In this document: positions 28,438 through 35,981 of the stretch, piece after piece
How the letters are laid out: every line of letters starts with the position of its first letter
Position numbering within the stretch: the stretch's first letter is position 1
Assembly: GCF_038005985.1 (NCBI RefSeq)
Contig: NZ_JBBOUI010000001.1
Coordinates: 1,012,001-1,076,000, forward strand
Reading direction: 5' to 3'
DNA length: 64,000 nt
Source: Solibacillus sp. FSL R7-0682
GTDB lineage: Bacteria; Bacillota; Bacilli; Bacillales_A; Planococcaceae
Made by a program: the position numbers and the translations under genes
The notes under the pieces: generated by a model
Told to the model about the DNA's origin: nothing
Seen by the model: the letters and a program-made list of their open reading frames with translations, nothing else
The model's database searches: none

Positions 28438-28782
28438 ATGAAAAAAATACTGATTGCAGTTCTTTTTAGTTCTTTTATTTTTTTAATTCCTAATTCGATT
28501 ACAGCAAACAAAACTGATACCAAAATAGAAATGGAAAAAAACAACACATTATCAGATGCATCTTTATTAAATGATAATGTAGATAAGCGATTACACACAT
28601 ATAAAATATTAGATAAACAAACACTTATCAAGAAATTAGAAGAACATCAAAAACTTCGAATTATTGAAGAAATAAAAAAACATAATGCTATATCAATTAC
28701 ATCTGTATTAACTGATAGTGAAGGAAATGTATTAAGCACATACACAATATATAAAGATGATAATCGAATTATAAAACATTAG
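28438..28782 (+). CDS. Small secreted protein of unknown function
   Basis: A 114-residue protein with a clear signal peptide (MKKILIAVLFSSFIFLIPNSITA, probable cleavage after ITA near residue 23). A lysine- and glutamate-rich helical mature part follows and ends in a beta-rich segment. No known family was recognised. AAGGAGAT nine bases upstream supports the ATG. It stands just inside the duplicated rpsD end, as the first gene of the small-gene island. Confidence 0.6.
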   Translation: MKKILIAVLFSSFIFLIPNSITANKTDTKIEMEKNNTLSDASLLNDNVDKRLHTYKILDKQTLIKKLEEHQKLRIIEEIKKHNAISITSVLTDSEGNVLSTYTIYKDDNRIIKH

Positions 28783-28918
28783 TACCTATACCCAAACTAG
28801 TCAATCTCGTGATATTCAGGAGAATCATTTTAGTAGAGGACTTTTTGAATTTATTGACGATTATTTAAAACTGTATAATAATGTATATGATGAAAGGCTA
28901 TTCATCGTTGCGTGATGT

Positions 28919-28946
28919 AAGAGGGTGAGCAATCACTCTCTTTTTT
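28919..28946 (+). terminator. Terminator upstream of the SOS-type operon
   Basis: AGAGGGTGA/TCACTCTCT stem followed by seven T residues. Confidence 0.75.
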
Positions 28947-28948
28947 TA

Positions 28949-28995
28949 TTGCCAAAATACGAACGTTCGTTCTATAATAATGAGAACTAATGTTC
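28949..28995 (+). promoter_or_regulatory. Promoter with two LexA (SOS) boxes
   Basis: TTGCCA (28949-28954), 18 bases, TATAAT (28973-28978). GAACGTTCGTTC (28961-28972) and GAACTAATGTTC (28984-28995) each match GAAC-N4-GTTC, the core of the B. subtilis LexA box. They flank the -10 on both sides. LexA binding would block RNA polymerase until DNA damage. Confidence 0.75.
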
Positions 28996-29013
28996 GTAAA
29001 AGGGAGTGGCAAT

Positions 29014-29235
29014 ATGAAAAAGCAATTAGTAAAAGCAATGCAACGTAATCAATTAGTGGATATTATGTATATGGCGAAAGATAAGTCGATTACTAAACGT
29101 CGTATCAAAGTGATTGCTATGACTGGAGATACATTGGCAGCATATTGTTTTGTTCGCCAAGCCAAGCGTACATTTAAAATTGATAATGTATTAGCAGTAA
29201 TGCCTGTCATCTACGGAGAACGAGTGGTGATTTAA
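29014..29235 (+). CDS. Small WYL-like protein, SOS-type operon
   Basis: A 73-residue protein. Its C-terminal part (AAYCFVRQAKRTFKIDNVLAVMP) resembles the core of WYL domains, where an R-T-F-x-x-D-x-I pattern is common. The N-terminal half is basic. In other Bacilli similar short proteins accompany YolD-like proteins and Y-family repair polymerases; that comparison is from memory. The ATG at 29014 follows GGGAGTGG; an upstream ATG at 28990 overlaps the second LexA box and is unlikely. The next gene starts two bases after its stop. Confidence 0.6.
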   Translation: MKKQLVKAMQRNQLVDIMYMAKDKSITKRRIKVIAMTGDTLAAYCFVRQAKRTFKIDNVLAVMPVIYGERVVI

Positions 29236-29236
29236 T

Positions 29237-29605
29237 ATGAATGCACTCATAGAATTAAGTAACGATATACATCGATTCATCATTCTTGAAGTATTGTTGA
29301 AAACGTTAGAGCGCGATCAACAACATTTGAATGATTTAAAAATGGCTGATGTATTTAATGAATGGTACACATTGAAAAACAATGAAACATTTGAAGAATT
29401 GAAAAATGTAAAAAGCAAATTATATAAAGCAGGATGCAAGATTGAAAAAGGTAAGAATGATGGTGCATTTACAGAGTACATCATAGTAATTAGAGGGAAA
29501 ACCGAAACGAAAAGGTACTCAAATATCGCATTAAGGAATTGGGTAAGAGAAGAAACAAAGCGATTATTGAATATGAGTTATCATACACCTGCTGACCGAA
29601 AGTAA
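29237..29605 (+). CDS. Hypothetical helical protein, second gene of the SOS-type operon
   Basis: A 122-residue, charged, mainly helical soluble protein (FIILEVLLKTLERDQQHL near the N-terminus, a small beta segment around residues 75-95). I do not recognise its family. It starts two bases after the WYL-like gene, with GTGGTGATTT as ribosome binding site, so both are read from the LexA-box promoter. A DNA-damage-related role is suggested only by that promoter. Confidence 0.6.
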   Translation: MNALIELSNDIHRFIILEVLLKTLERDQQHLNDLKMADVFNEWYTLKNNETFEELKNVKSKLYKAGCKIEKGKNDGAFTEYIIVIRGKTETKRYSNIALRNWVREETKRLLNMSYHTPADRK

Positions 29606-29607
29606 AA

Positions 29608-29640
29608 AAATGCCCAAAAAGAAAGTTTCGGGCATTTCAT
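29608..29640 (+). terminator. Terminator of the SOS-type operon
   Basis: AAATGCCC/GGGCATTT stem three bases after the stop codon. Confidence 0.7.
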
Positions 29641-29691
29641 TCAAAATCACTTCCAAATAATGTATTTTGTTGTTAGGAGGTGATAATAATC

Positions 29692-29889
29692 TTGATACCA
29701 ATCGTATTTTTACACAAAAGTGGTGAAGAAGTTAAATTGAGTGTTAATTACTTAATGTTTAATAATGAAGAAGAATTTATAAAAACATCTGAAGAAACGC
29801 TCATCGCTATAGTAAAAGACTTGGGGTATAATGCAGTTCAAATTTTAACTTCAGGAGAAAATACAAGTATGTTCAGTCATAATAGATAA
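29692..29889 (+). CDS. Small hypothetical protein (intact paralogue of 27942)
   Basis: A 65-residue protein starting MIPIVFLHKSGEEVKLSVNY. The TTG at 29692 is chosen because AGGAGGTGA lies eight bases upstream; a GTG at 29680 overlaps that ribosome binding site. The middle block NNEEEFIKTSEETLIAIVKDLG is conserved in the frameshifted copy at 27942. The closely spaced acidic residues and short length suggest a small regulatory or antitoxin-like protein, but this is a guess. Confidence 0.55.
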   Translation: MIPIVFLHKSGEEVKLSVNYLMFNNEEEFIKTSEETLIAIVKDLGYNAVQILTSGENTSMFSHNR

Positions 29890-29922
29890 GCCATCCACAT
29901 ACTCGATTGTGGATGGCGCTTT
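29890..29922 (+). terminator. Terminator after the 65-residue gene
   Basis: GCCATCCACA/TGTGGATGGC 10-bp stem followed by GCTTTTATT. Confidence 0.8.
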
Positions 29923-30096
29923 TATTACCGAAGGAAATCATTAATAGAGTTTTAATTCTCGATACTGGACCTACTTCATCAAAGATTAATGGTGCCTGCA
30001 TCTATCTTTATTATACGCTTATTAACCAATCTACCTAAATAAAAAGTAGACCAAAAAAATAAAGATAAATTGATGGGTAATTTTAATTCCGCCTAT

Positions 30097-30438
30097 TTAT
30101 TCCAAGGTAGGTTGTGATGCAGCGCATACTCCACTACAGTAAACTGTACCAGCGTACCTTACAGAAGTTTTATTAACATCAGGGACATAAATAGCAAAAA
30201 CCATTGGTATTCTTCCACTATAGCCGAGGGAATCACTATAATAATATGAGTCGTCCCCCTTTACAAATCCGTCATATACTACTTCATGTACAACATATCT
30301 ACTGATTGCTAATGGTGTAACTTCGTCGCTCAATGTACTGCCGGAGATAGAAGATGCAGATGTTTGGTTAACTGATGAACCAAAAGACATTATTAATGAT
30401 AGACCCACTAATCCGATTAAGCTGATTAACTTTTTCAT
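30097..30438 (-). CDS. Secreted small protein with aromatic beta-rich C-terminus
   Basis: A 113-residue protein. The signal peptide (about residues 1-29, ending near NQTSA) precedes a Ser/Thr linker, then a mature domain rich in Tyr, Gly, Val and Asp (GDDSYYYSDSLGYSGRIPMV). Two cysteines lie close together near the C-terminus (TVYCSGVCAASQ), able to form a disulfide. I do not recognise the family; an extracellular or bacteriocin-like role is possible but unproven. ATG at 30438 behind AAGGAGAG. It lies alone on the minus strand. Confidence 0.6.
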   Translation of the reverse strand: MKKLISLIGLVGLSLIMSFGSSVNQTSASSISGSTLSDEVTPLAISRYVVHEVVYDGFVKGDDSYYYSDSLGYSGRIPMVFAIYVPDVNKTSVRYAGTVYCSGVCAASQPTLE

Positions 30439-30711
30439 AATAAACAACTCTCCTTTATAATTAATTACTAAAATTCATACTTCCTCCTTCTTTACATATA
30501 CTATACAACGCTCACCATTTACTTCAATGCTTAAAAAGTATGAATATTCCGATAAATTATGACATTTTTTTCACTAGGTTACGTAAACGGAAAAGTTAGT
30601 ACTATTAACTAAGTGGTATGACTGGTCTTTATTGTGGTAAAACTGCATGTGTAAGGAAAAGAAGTTCTTAAAACAGGCTAAAATTTAGTTAGGAAAGGAA
30701 GAGGCAAGATC

Positions 30712-31140
30712 ATGATCATGATGAAAAAATTATTAACTATTGGAGCTGCATTAAGCGCTATTATGGTAGGAGCATATAATGGCGATTCGAAGGTTGAAAA
30801 AGTAAAACCAGAAGTGTTTGTTGAACAAGAACACACAAATCTTCCAATTCAGGAATATACAAACTTTTTAATTTCAGAAGAAATGGAGTTAGAAAAAGAT
30901 ATTGCAAATGAAACAGGTTTTGAAGAAGAATCCATAAAGGTTAATTTAATGCCTATTTCCGGAGGAGAATACCCAGAAATAGCGTGTGTAATTTTATTAT
31001 CCACAGAGAACAAGCTTAATAAGACAACTGAACAACTCATAGTAAAAAATATAATGACCGCTGTATCTGACATAAAAAACACAAAGCTTAGTGAGAAACA
31101 CATCTCTATTTTATATGAAAAAGGGGAAATTCTTAATTAA
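30712..31140 (+). CDS. Hypothetical exported protein, lipobox-like site without cysteine
   Basis: A 142-residue protein. The N-terminus MIMMKKLLTIGAALSAIMVGAYNG has the n-h pattern of a lipoprotein signal, but where a lipobox would need Cys the sequence has Tyr (VGAY). The mature part is acidic, with a beta-strand/helix pattern ending SEKHISILYEKGEILN. No family is recognised, though the size and layout resemble small Bacillus sporulation lipoproteins of the YhcN/YlaJ kind. AAGGAAGAGG precedes the ATG. A sporulation role is only speculation. Confidence 0.5.
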   Translation: MIMMKKLLTIGAALSAIMVGAYNGDSKVEKVKPEVFVEQEHTNLPIQEYTNFLISEEMELEKDIANETGFEEESIKVNLMPISGGEYPEIACVILLSTENKLNKTTEQLIVKNIMTAVSDIKNTKLSEKHISILYEKGEILN

Positions 31141-31264
31141 CACGCAGTTAAGAGAATGTTGAAAAAGATTCACTTCAACTAACAGGTAGCTCTAGTTGAA
31201 ATTTCGATTCTAGTATCATCAATCTTTATTACGTAAACAAAGCGAGAAATATGGTTTCCCAACA

Positions 31265-31303
31265 ATGCCAAAAAAGAAGAAGAAAAAGAAGAAAAATGAG
31301 TGA
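31265..31303 (+). CDS. Possible 12-residue polylysine mini-ORF
   Basis: ATG at 31265 encodes MPKKKKKKKKNE followed by TGA. A hairpin CCTTTCACA/TGTGAAGGG with T-run follows 12 bases later (31315-31343), like a terminator. No good ribosome binding site is present, so coding status is doubtful; the purine run may be chance. Confidence 0.2.
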   Translation: MPKKKKKKKKNE

Positions 31304-31314
31304 AATATATATAG

Positions 31315-31343
31315 CCTTTCACACAATTTGTGAAGGGTTTTTC
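31315..31343 (+). terminator. Terminator-like hairpin
   Basis: CCTTTCACA/TGTGAAGGG stem followed by TTTTTCTTTT, within a 320-base gap between the 142-residue gene and the rpsD terminator. Confidence 0.6.
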
Positions 31344-31460
31344 TTTTATGTAAATGTACATCTGCCCGATATATATTATAAATTTTAGGTTCCCCCAGCG
31401 GTCCCCCAATTTTAATCAAAAATAATCGTAAATTGTCGTATTGAAAAATTAAATGAATAT

Positions 31461-31507
31461 ATAAGAAAACCCCCGTAACATAAGGTTTCCCAAATGTTCC
31501 GAGGGTT
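31461..31507 (-). terminator. Terminator after rpsD
   Basis: TGTTCCGAGGGTT pairs with AACCCCCGTAACA. On the minus strand a T-run follows. This region is duplicated at 28184-28277. Confidence 0.75.
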
Positions 31508-31537
31508 AAAAAATCTCGAATAATTAACTCGAAAGAA

Positions 31538-32140
31538 TTAACGAGAGTAGTACTCTACGATTAATTGCTCGCTGATTTCAGAAGATAATTCAGAGCGCTC
31601 TGGTAAACGTACGAAAGTACCTACTTTAGAGTCAGCATCGAATGATAAATATTCTGGTACGAAGCTATTTACTTCGATTGATTCAGCAACTACTGATAAG
31701 TTAGCTGATTTCTCACGTAAAGAGATCGTTTGACCTGGTTTTACTGAGTATGATGGGATGTCAAGGCGTTTACCATCAACTAAGATGTGGCCATGGTTTA
31801 CTAATTGACGAGCTGCACGACGAGTGCGAGCTAAACCTAAACGGTAAACTAGGTTGTCAAGGCGAGTTTCAAGTAAGATCATGAAGTTTTCACCGTGTAG
31901 ACCTTTTAATTTACCAGCTTTGTTGTAAACGTTTTTGAATTGACGTTCAGTCATACCATACATATGACGTAATTTTTGTTTTTCAGTTAATTGTAGACCG
32001 TACTCTGATTTTTTACCACGAGAGTTTGGACCGTGTTGACCTGGTGCGTAAGGGCGTTTAGCAATTTCTTTACCTGTGCCGCTTAATGAAATACCAAGAC
32101 GACGAGAAAGTTTCCAAGATGGACCTGTATAACGAGACAT
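31538..32140 (-). CDS. rpsD: 30S ribosomal protein S4
   Basis: S4 binds 16S rRNA early in 30S assembly. The 200-residue protein shows the N-terminal [21 protein letters not shown], typical of the Bacillus zinc-independent form. The central S4 domain begins [25 protein letters not shown]. It ends [20 protein letters not shown] precedes the ATG. As in B. subtilis it is monocistronic with a long leader, so autoregulation by S4 is likely. Confidence 0.98.
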   Translation of the reverse strand: MSRYTGPSWKLSRRLGISLSGTGKEIAKRPYAPGQHGPNSRGKKSEYGLQLTEKQKLRHMYGMTERQFKNVYNKAGKLKGLHGENFMILLETRLDNLVYRLGLARTRRAARQLVNHGHILVDGKRLDIPSYSVKPGQTISLREKSANLSVVAESIEVNSFVPEYLSFDADSKVGTFVRLPERSELSSEISEQLIVEYYSR

Positions 32141-32340
32141 AATTGTGTCTCCTCCTTTAAATTTGGTTTTTGTTGTAAAAGAAAAAACCAGTTGTACCCG
32201 ACATTAAATGGTATTTTATTTTCATGCATCTTCGCCCATGCAGCCGAAAGGGTTACACAATACACCATTCTGTCTATACAGAAGGAATAAAATACTACAT
32301 TTAAGTTATACAACTACTGCATTCATTTTACACAAAAGCT
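32141..32340 (-). promoter_or_regulatory. rpsD leader (candidate S4 autoregulatory RNA) and promoter region
   Basis: About 200 bases precede rpsD without a gene. On the minus strand there are paired segments (for example GGTTTTTTC with GAAAAAACC-like arms near 32165-32192) and a TGTAAAAT -10-like word at about 32328-32335. B. subtilis rpsD has an S4-binding leader, so the same is inferred here. Confidence 0.45.
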
Positions 32341-32457
32341 ATTGTAACTTTTTTTATATCATTCGTCAACAATGAGTAATTACAGCTTTAGAAAAAGAAT
32401 CTAGTATAGTTTACTCATATTAATCCTAAATACCTATAACCTTATTTAGTCATAAAT

Positions 32458-32486
32458 TTGACAAACGTTGAATATAGAAATAAATG
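32458..32486 (+). promoter_or_regulatory. Possible promoter upstream of the GGDEF gene
   Basis: TTGACA (32458-32463), 17-base spacer, TAAATG. A second AT-rich TATACTATATAATAAG block lies at about 32553-32570, closer to the gene, and may be the real -10. Confidence 0.35.
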
Positions 32487-32610
32487 AGATATAAATCCAT
32501 AATTAACTAGAAAAATATTACAAAAATTAATAGTCAAATAGGCATGAAAAGTGTATACTATATAATAAGTATAAGTAACTGATACGGTAAGTGAAAGAAT
32601 AGGTGATTTA

Positions 32611-34485
32611 ATGATAGAGTATCAACATAAAATTGATCGTTTTAAATCTGAAGTCTTGAGCCTTTGTATAAATTCGAATGAACAATTATATAAATTTATA
32701 GAATACTTCTCTATTCTAAAGGACGGTTTACAAAATTATTTTGGAATAGAAGATAGCTATTTATTTAAGGTTGAAGATGGGCTATTTAAACTTCTAAACA
32801 AAAAGATTGAGAATTTGTCTTTAAACACCCATCTACCCATATCAATCATTGAACCTTATGTAAAAAACAAAGAAATTATTGCTTTACCAGCAGAACTAAA
32901 AAAGATAGATTGTCTACAAAATCATACAGGTTTAATGCCACTTCGTGTAGATGGTCAACTTGTAGGTTTGATTATTTTTAAGACTGCCAAAACGTCTATC
33001 CCACTGAATGATAAATTTGCAGAAAATTTAATTAATGAAGTTTCGTTTGTGTTTGAGTTTTTAATACAGAGCTATGAAATTCAGTCGAAAGAGCAAAAGT
33101 ACCGTAAATTATATAATATGGCGGATTTATTTCATTCTACAATGGATATTGATGTCATTTTAGAAAATGTGCTTGTTTCAATTGAGGAAAATTTCCCTGA
33201 ATTAGAGGTCGAATTAATTTTATCAAACGATCAAGATCGTCAAACAAGAATTCGAATAAAGCAGTTTGACTACTTATCAGAAAGACCATCTACAATTGAA
33301 GCCTTTGTTTCTGGCGAGTTAAAAGAAGAAGTTGTGCCCGATGATGGGGATTGTCGATTACTTAACGCTCCGATTAAAGGTCGTCAAGCGATATACGGAA
33401 TTCTACAAGTAAAGGCACCCTCTTCCTACTTATTTACAAATACCGAGAAAGAATTTATTCGCATGCTCGCACAAGCATCGGGGAATTCTTTAGAAAACGC
33501 CAAATTATACCACCAATCCCATCGATTAATTAGTGATCTACAATTAATTAACGAAACTTCCCATCGTTTAAATATGAAACTCACAATCAATGAAATGTTA
33601 TTGTTTTTACAAAAACAACTACTAAAGTCATTTCAACCGATGGAAATCGGGTTCCTATTTAAAAATGGTAACAAGTTTGAATTTACAAAGGCATGTACAC
33701 CTTTTTTTAAAACAGACGTAGGTAAGAAATATATTCAACATGTTGAACAGCATTTTGAAGTAACCCAGGACCCATTGTTTATTGCTGATTTTAGTCGATT
33801 ACTATCAGAAGAAGTTGAGTTTAAATCCGTTATGGCAATCCCAATGATTGTTGAAGAGAACATTAATGGCTTTAGTATTGTACTGCATCGGGACTCCTAT
33901 TTCTTCTCGTTTGATAGCTTTAAACTAATGCAATCGCTTATACATCATTCGTCACTGGCCATTTCAAATTCTCTATTGCGTGAACAGCTACAAGAAATGG
34001 TTGACCGTGATCATTTAACAAAATTGTATGCACGAAGTTATTCAGATGCATATGTTGAAAAATCAATTGAAAAAGATGATTCGGGAATGTTTTTGTTAAT
34101 CGATATCGATAATTTTAAAAAGGTTAATGATACGTATGGTCACCAAGTCGGGGATGAAATTCTAGTGCAGATTAGTACGCAACTACAGCGGAAAATTGGA
34201 ACGAGGGGAATTTGTTCGCGCTGGGGTGGTGAAGAATTAGCAATTTATATTCCAAATATTTTAGACCATGAGGCAATAAAAGTATCGAAGGAACTGGTAG
34301 AAGTTGTCCCACAAGTGACAAGCCCTTCTGTCACTATTTCGGCGGGTATGATTACATGGAGTAAGGAAAAGCGCCCGGATTTTCAAAAAATATTTTTACA
34401 GGCAGACACAGCTTTATACAGTGCAAAAAATACAGGTAAAAACCGTGTATGTATATTTGAAGAACGAATGCAATTACAATTTTAA
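32611..34485 (+). CDS. GAF and GGDEF domain protein (probable diguanylate cyclase)
   Basis: A 624-residue cytosolic protein. Two GAF-like sensor regions (about residues 20-150 and 300-440) flank a linker with a third GAF-like segment. The GGDEF domain (about 450-615) has the active-site motif RWGGEEL (537-543) and the DIDNFKKVNDTYGHQVGDE nucleotide/metal region. This fits c-di-GMP synthesis from two GTP. The inhibitory I-site RxxD, expected a few residues before GGEEL, reads GTRG, so product feedback is probably absent. B. subtilis carries a similar gene (ytrP) at this locus. TAGGTGATTT precedes the ATG. Confidence 0.88.
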   Translation: MIEYQHKIDRFKSEVLSLCINSNEQLYKFIEYFSILKDGLQNYFGIEDSYLFKVEDGLFKLLNKKIENLSLNTHLPISIIEPYVKNKEIIALPAELKKIDCLQNHTGLMPLRVDGQLVGLIIFKTAKTSIPLNDKFAENLINEVSFVFEFLIQSYEIQSKEQKYRKLYNMADLFHSTMDIDVILENVLVSIEENFPELEVELILSNDQDRQTRIRIKQFDYLSERPSTIEAFVSGELKEEVVPDDGDCRLLNAPIKGRQAIYGILQVKAPSSYLFTNTEKEFIRMLAQASGNSLENAKLYHQSHRLISDLQLINETSHRLNMKLTINEMLLFLQKQLLKSFQPMEIGFLFKNGNKFEFTKACTPFFKTDVGKKYIQHVEQHFEVTQDPLFIADFSRLLSEEVEFKSVMAIPMIVEENINGFSIVLHRDSYFFSFDSFKLMQSLIHHSSLAISNSLLREQLQEMVDRDHLTKLYARSYSDAYVEKSIEKDDSGMFLLIDIDNFKKVNDTYGHQVGDEILVQISTQLQRKIGTRGICSRWGGEELAIYIPNILDHEAIKVSKELVEVVPQVTSPSVTISAGMITWSKEKRPDFQKIFLQADTALYSAKNTGKNRVCIFEERMQLQF

Positions 34486-34491
34486 AAAAGT

Positions 34492-34530
34492 AAGGAGAAT
34501 GACCTTAATACGGGTTATTCTCCTTTTCTT
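34492..34530. terminator. Terminator after the GGDEF gene
   Basis: AAGGAGAATGACC/GGGTTATTCTCCTT stem followed by TTCTT. Confidence 0.8.
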
Positions 34531-34544
34531 ATATACATAATGAT

Positions 34545-35024
34545 TTAAATATGTCGAAGTAACGTGTGAACGAATAGCTCTAAACCTTTTTGATCTTCAG
34601 CAGTAAAGCGACTTACAATTGGACTATCGATATCTAATACACCAATTACTGCGTTATTTTTAATTAAAGGAATGACAATTTCAGACTTCGAAGCTGCATC
34701 ACAGGCAATGTGTCCAGGGAACGCATGAACATCGTCAACAACAAGAGTATGTTGCTGTTCTACAGCTGATCCACATACACCACGACCAACAGGGATTCGA
34801 ACACAGGCAGGTAGTCCTTGGAAAGGCCCTAGAACAAGCTCGCCGTCCTTCATTAAATAAAATCCAACCCAGTTAATTTGATCTAAAAACTGATTTAATA
34901 GGGCCGATGCATTGCTCAAGTTAGCAATCATATCTTTTTCACCATCAAGCAGCGCATCAAGTTGTTTTGAGACTAATTGATATTGTTCTGTTATGGTACC
35001 AGTGTAATTTAATTTTGAAAACAT
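34545..35024 (-). CDS. ytsP: Free methionine-R-sulfoxide reductase-type GAF protein (YtsP-like)
   Basis: A 159-residue single GAF domain. It has the three cysteines of the free-Met-R-sulfoxide reductase family in PACVRIPVGRGVCGSAV and FPGHIACDAASKSEIVIPL, and the fold-closing GVLDIDSP. It would reduce free methionine-R-sulfoxide with thioredoxin-like donors. The ATG at 35024 has GGAGG eight bases upstream; a longer frame to 35156 runs through the hisJ coding region and is rejected. It lies 13 bases after hisJ, in one operon. Confidence 0.88.
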   Translation of the reverse strand: MFSKLNYTGTITEQYQLVSKQLDALLDGEKDMIANLSNASALLNQFLDQINWVGFYLMKDGELVLGPFQGLPACVRIPVGRGVCGSAVEQQHTLVVDDVHAFPGHIACDAASKSEIVIPLIKNNAVIGVLDIDSPIVSRFTAEDQKGLELFVHTLLRHI

Positions 35025-35037
35025 AAGAATCCTCCAC

Positions 35038-35841
35038 TTATAAATGATATTTTTCAGAAATAGTATTGTAATACTGATGTAAATCCTTAGCAGTATGGGC
35101 ATCTGATCCAAATACGATCGGCAACTGAATAGATTGAGCGTACTTAATTGATCCATCTGGTGGATATGTTTCTTTACAGAAAGGCTTGCTTAAACCTGCA
35201 CTATTTAAATCTAATGCATAATTGTTCTCTTTCATATGCTTGAGAACCGCTTCGATTTGTTGTTGGTCATCAATATATTCACCGTGAGCTAGCTGAAATT
35301 TATGAATCAACGTTGGATGGCCGATTCGCTTTGGCTTAAAAGGACCTAAATCGGCATCAATGGATTGAATGACTGTATCATAGTACTGCTTGTACATCGC
35401 TTGGATACCACCAACTTGGTTAGCGAAATTTAAATAAACCTCTTTAGAGAAATCGATGCAGTAATATGTATTATCGTGTTGTAAAAAGTGTACAGATAGT
35501 ATAGCATCATCTAAATATTTTCCAAATTTATTCAAAAAACTACATGTTTCTTCTTCATATCCTGTAATATAGTCAACTTCTAAACCAATTTTAATTTTTA
35601 TTTCTGATTTGTATTTTTCTTTCAATTGTTGAAGCTGCTGAAAATAGTTTAGTAAATATTTCATATCCATGCCACTATCTTGATCAGGTGTTGGATCATT
35701 AAAACCTTTAGGCAATGGTGCGTGTTCTGTAAAGGTGATTTCATCGAATCCACTAACTATTGCCTTTTCAATGTATAGTTCAAAAGAATCAGGGCTTCCG
35801 TGTGGGCAAAAAGGTGTATGTATATGACCGTCTCTTTTCAT
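35038..35841 (-). CDS. hisJ: Histidinol-phosphatase, PHP family
   Basis: HisJ removes phosphate from histidinol phosphate in histidine biosynthesis. The 267-residue protein opens with the PHP metal-binding motif DGHIHTPFCPHG (His 6, His 8, His 14). It has EITFTEHAPLP, GLEVDYITGYE, a HFLQ motif, RIGHPTLIHKF and the last-domain motif FGSDAHTAKDL. GGAGATTCGC precedes the ATG. B. subtilis hisJ (ytvP) is at the same place beside ytsP and ezrA. Confidence 0.92.
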   Translation of the reverse strand: MKRDGHIHTPFCPHGSPDSFELYIEKAIVSGFDEITFTEHAPLPKGFNDPTPDQDSGMDMKYLLNYFQQLQQLKEKYKSEIKIKIGLEVDYITGYEEETCSFLNKFGKYLDDAILSVHFLQHDNTYYCIDFSKEVYLNFANQVGGIQAMYKQYYDTVIQSIDADLGPFKPKRIGHPTLIHKFQLAHGEYIDDQQQIEAVLKHMKENNYALDLNSAGLSKPFCKETYPPDGSIKYAQSIQLPIVFGSDAHTAKDLHQYYNTISEKYHL

Positions 35842-35981
35842 TTCGCGAATCTCCTTTTTTTATATGATGCTAGAAGTGAAAAAAACCATGAAATAATTAA
35901 ACAAATTAATAAAAACGTGGTATTATTAGTAATACATATATAGCCAGTTTATTGATTTTATTTGGGATTAGGGGGCTTACA

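Noticed and set aside
28371-28631. 86-codon minus-strand frame
   Set aside because: It is the antisense of the well-supported secreted-protein gene at 28438-28782.
31179-31419. Two minus-strand frames of 66-76 codons
   Set aside because: They read the antisense of the A-rich run and terminator (poly-Phe/Ser) with no ribosome binding site.
34545-35156. Long 203-codon start for the YtsP-like protein
   Set aside because: The extra 44 codons run through the hisJ 3' coding region and have no ribosome binding site. The internal ATG at 35024 has GGAGG.
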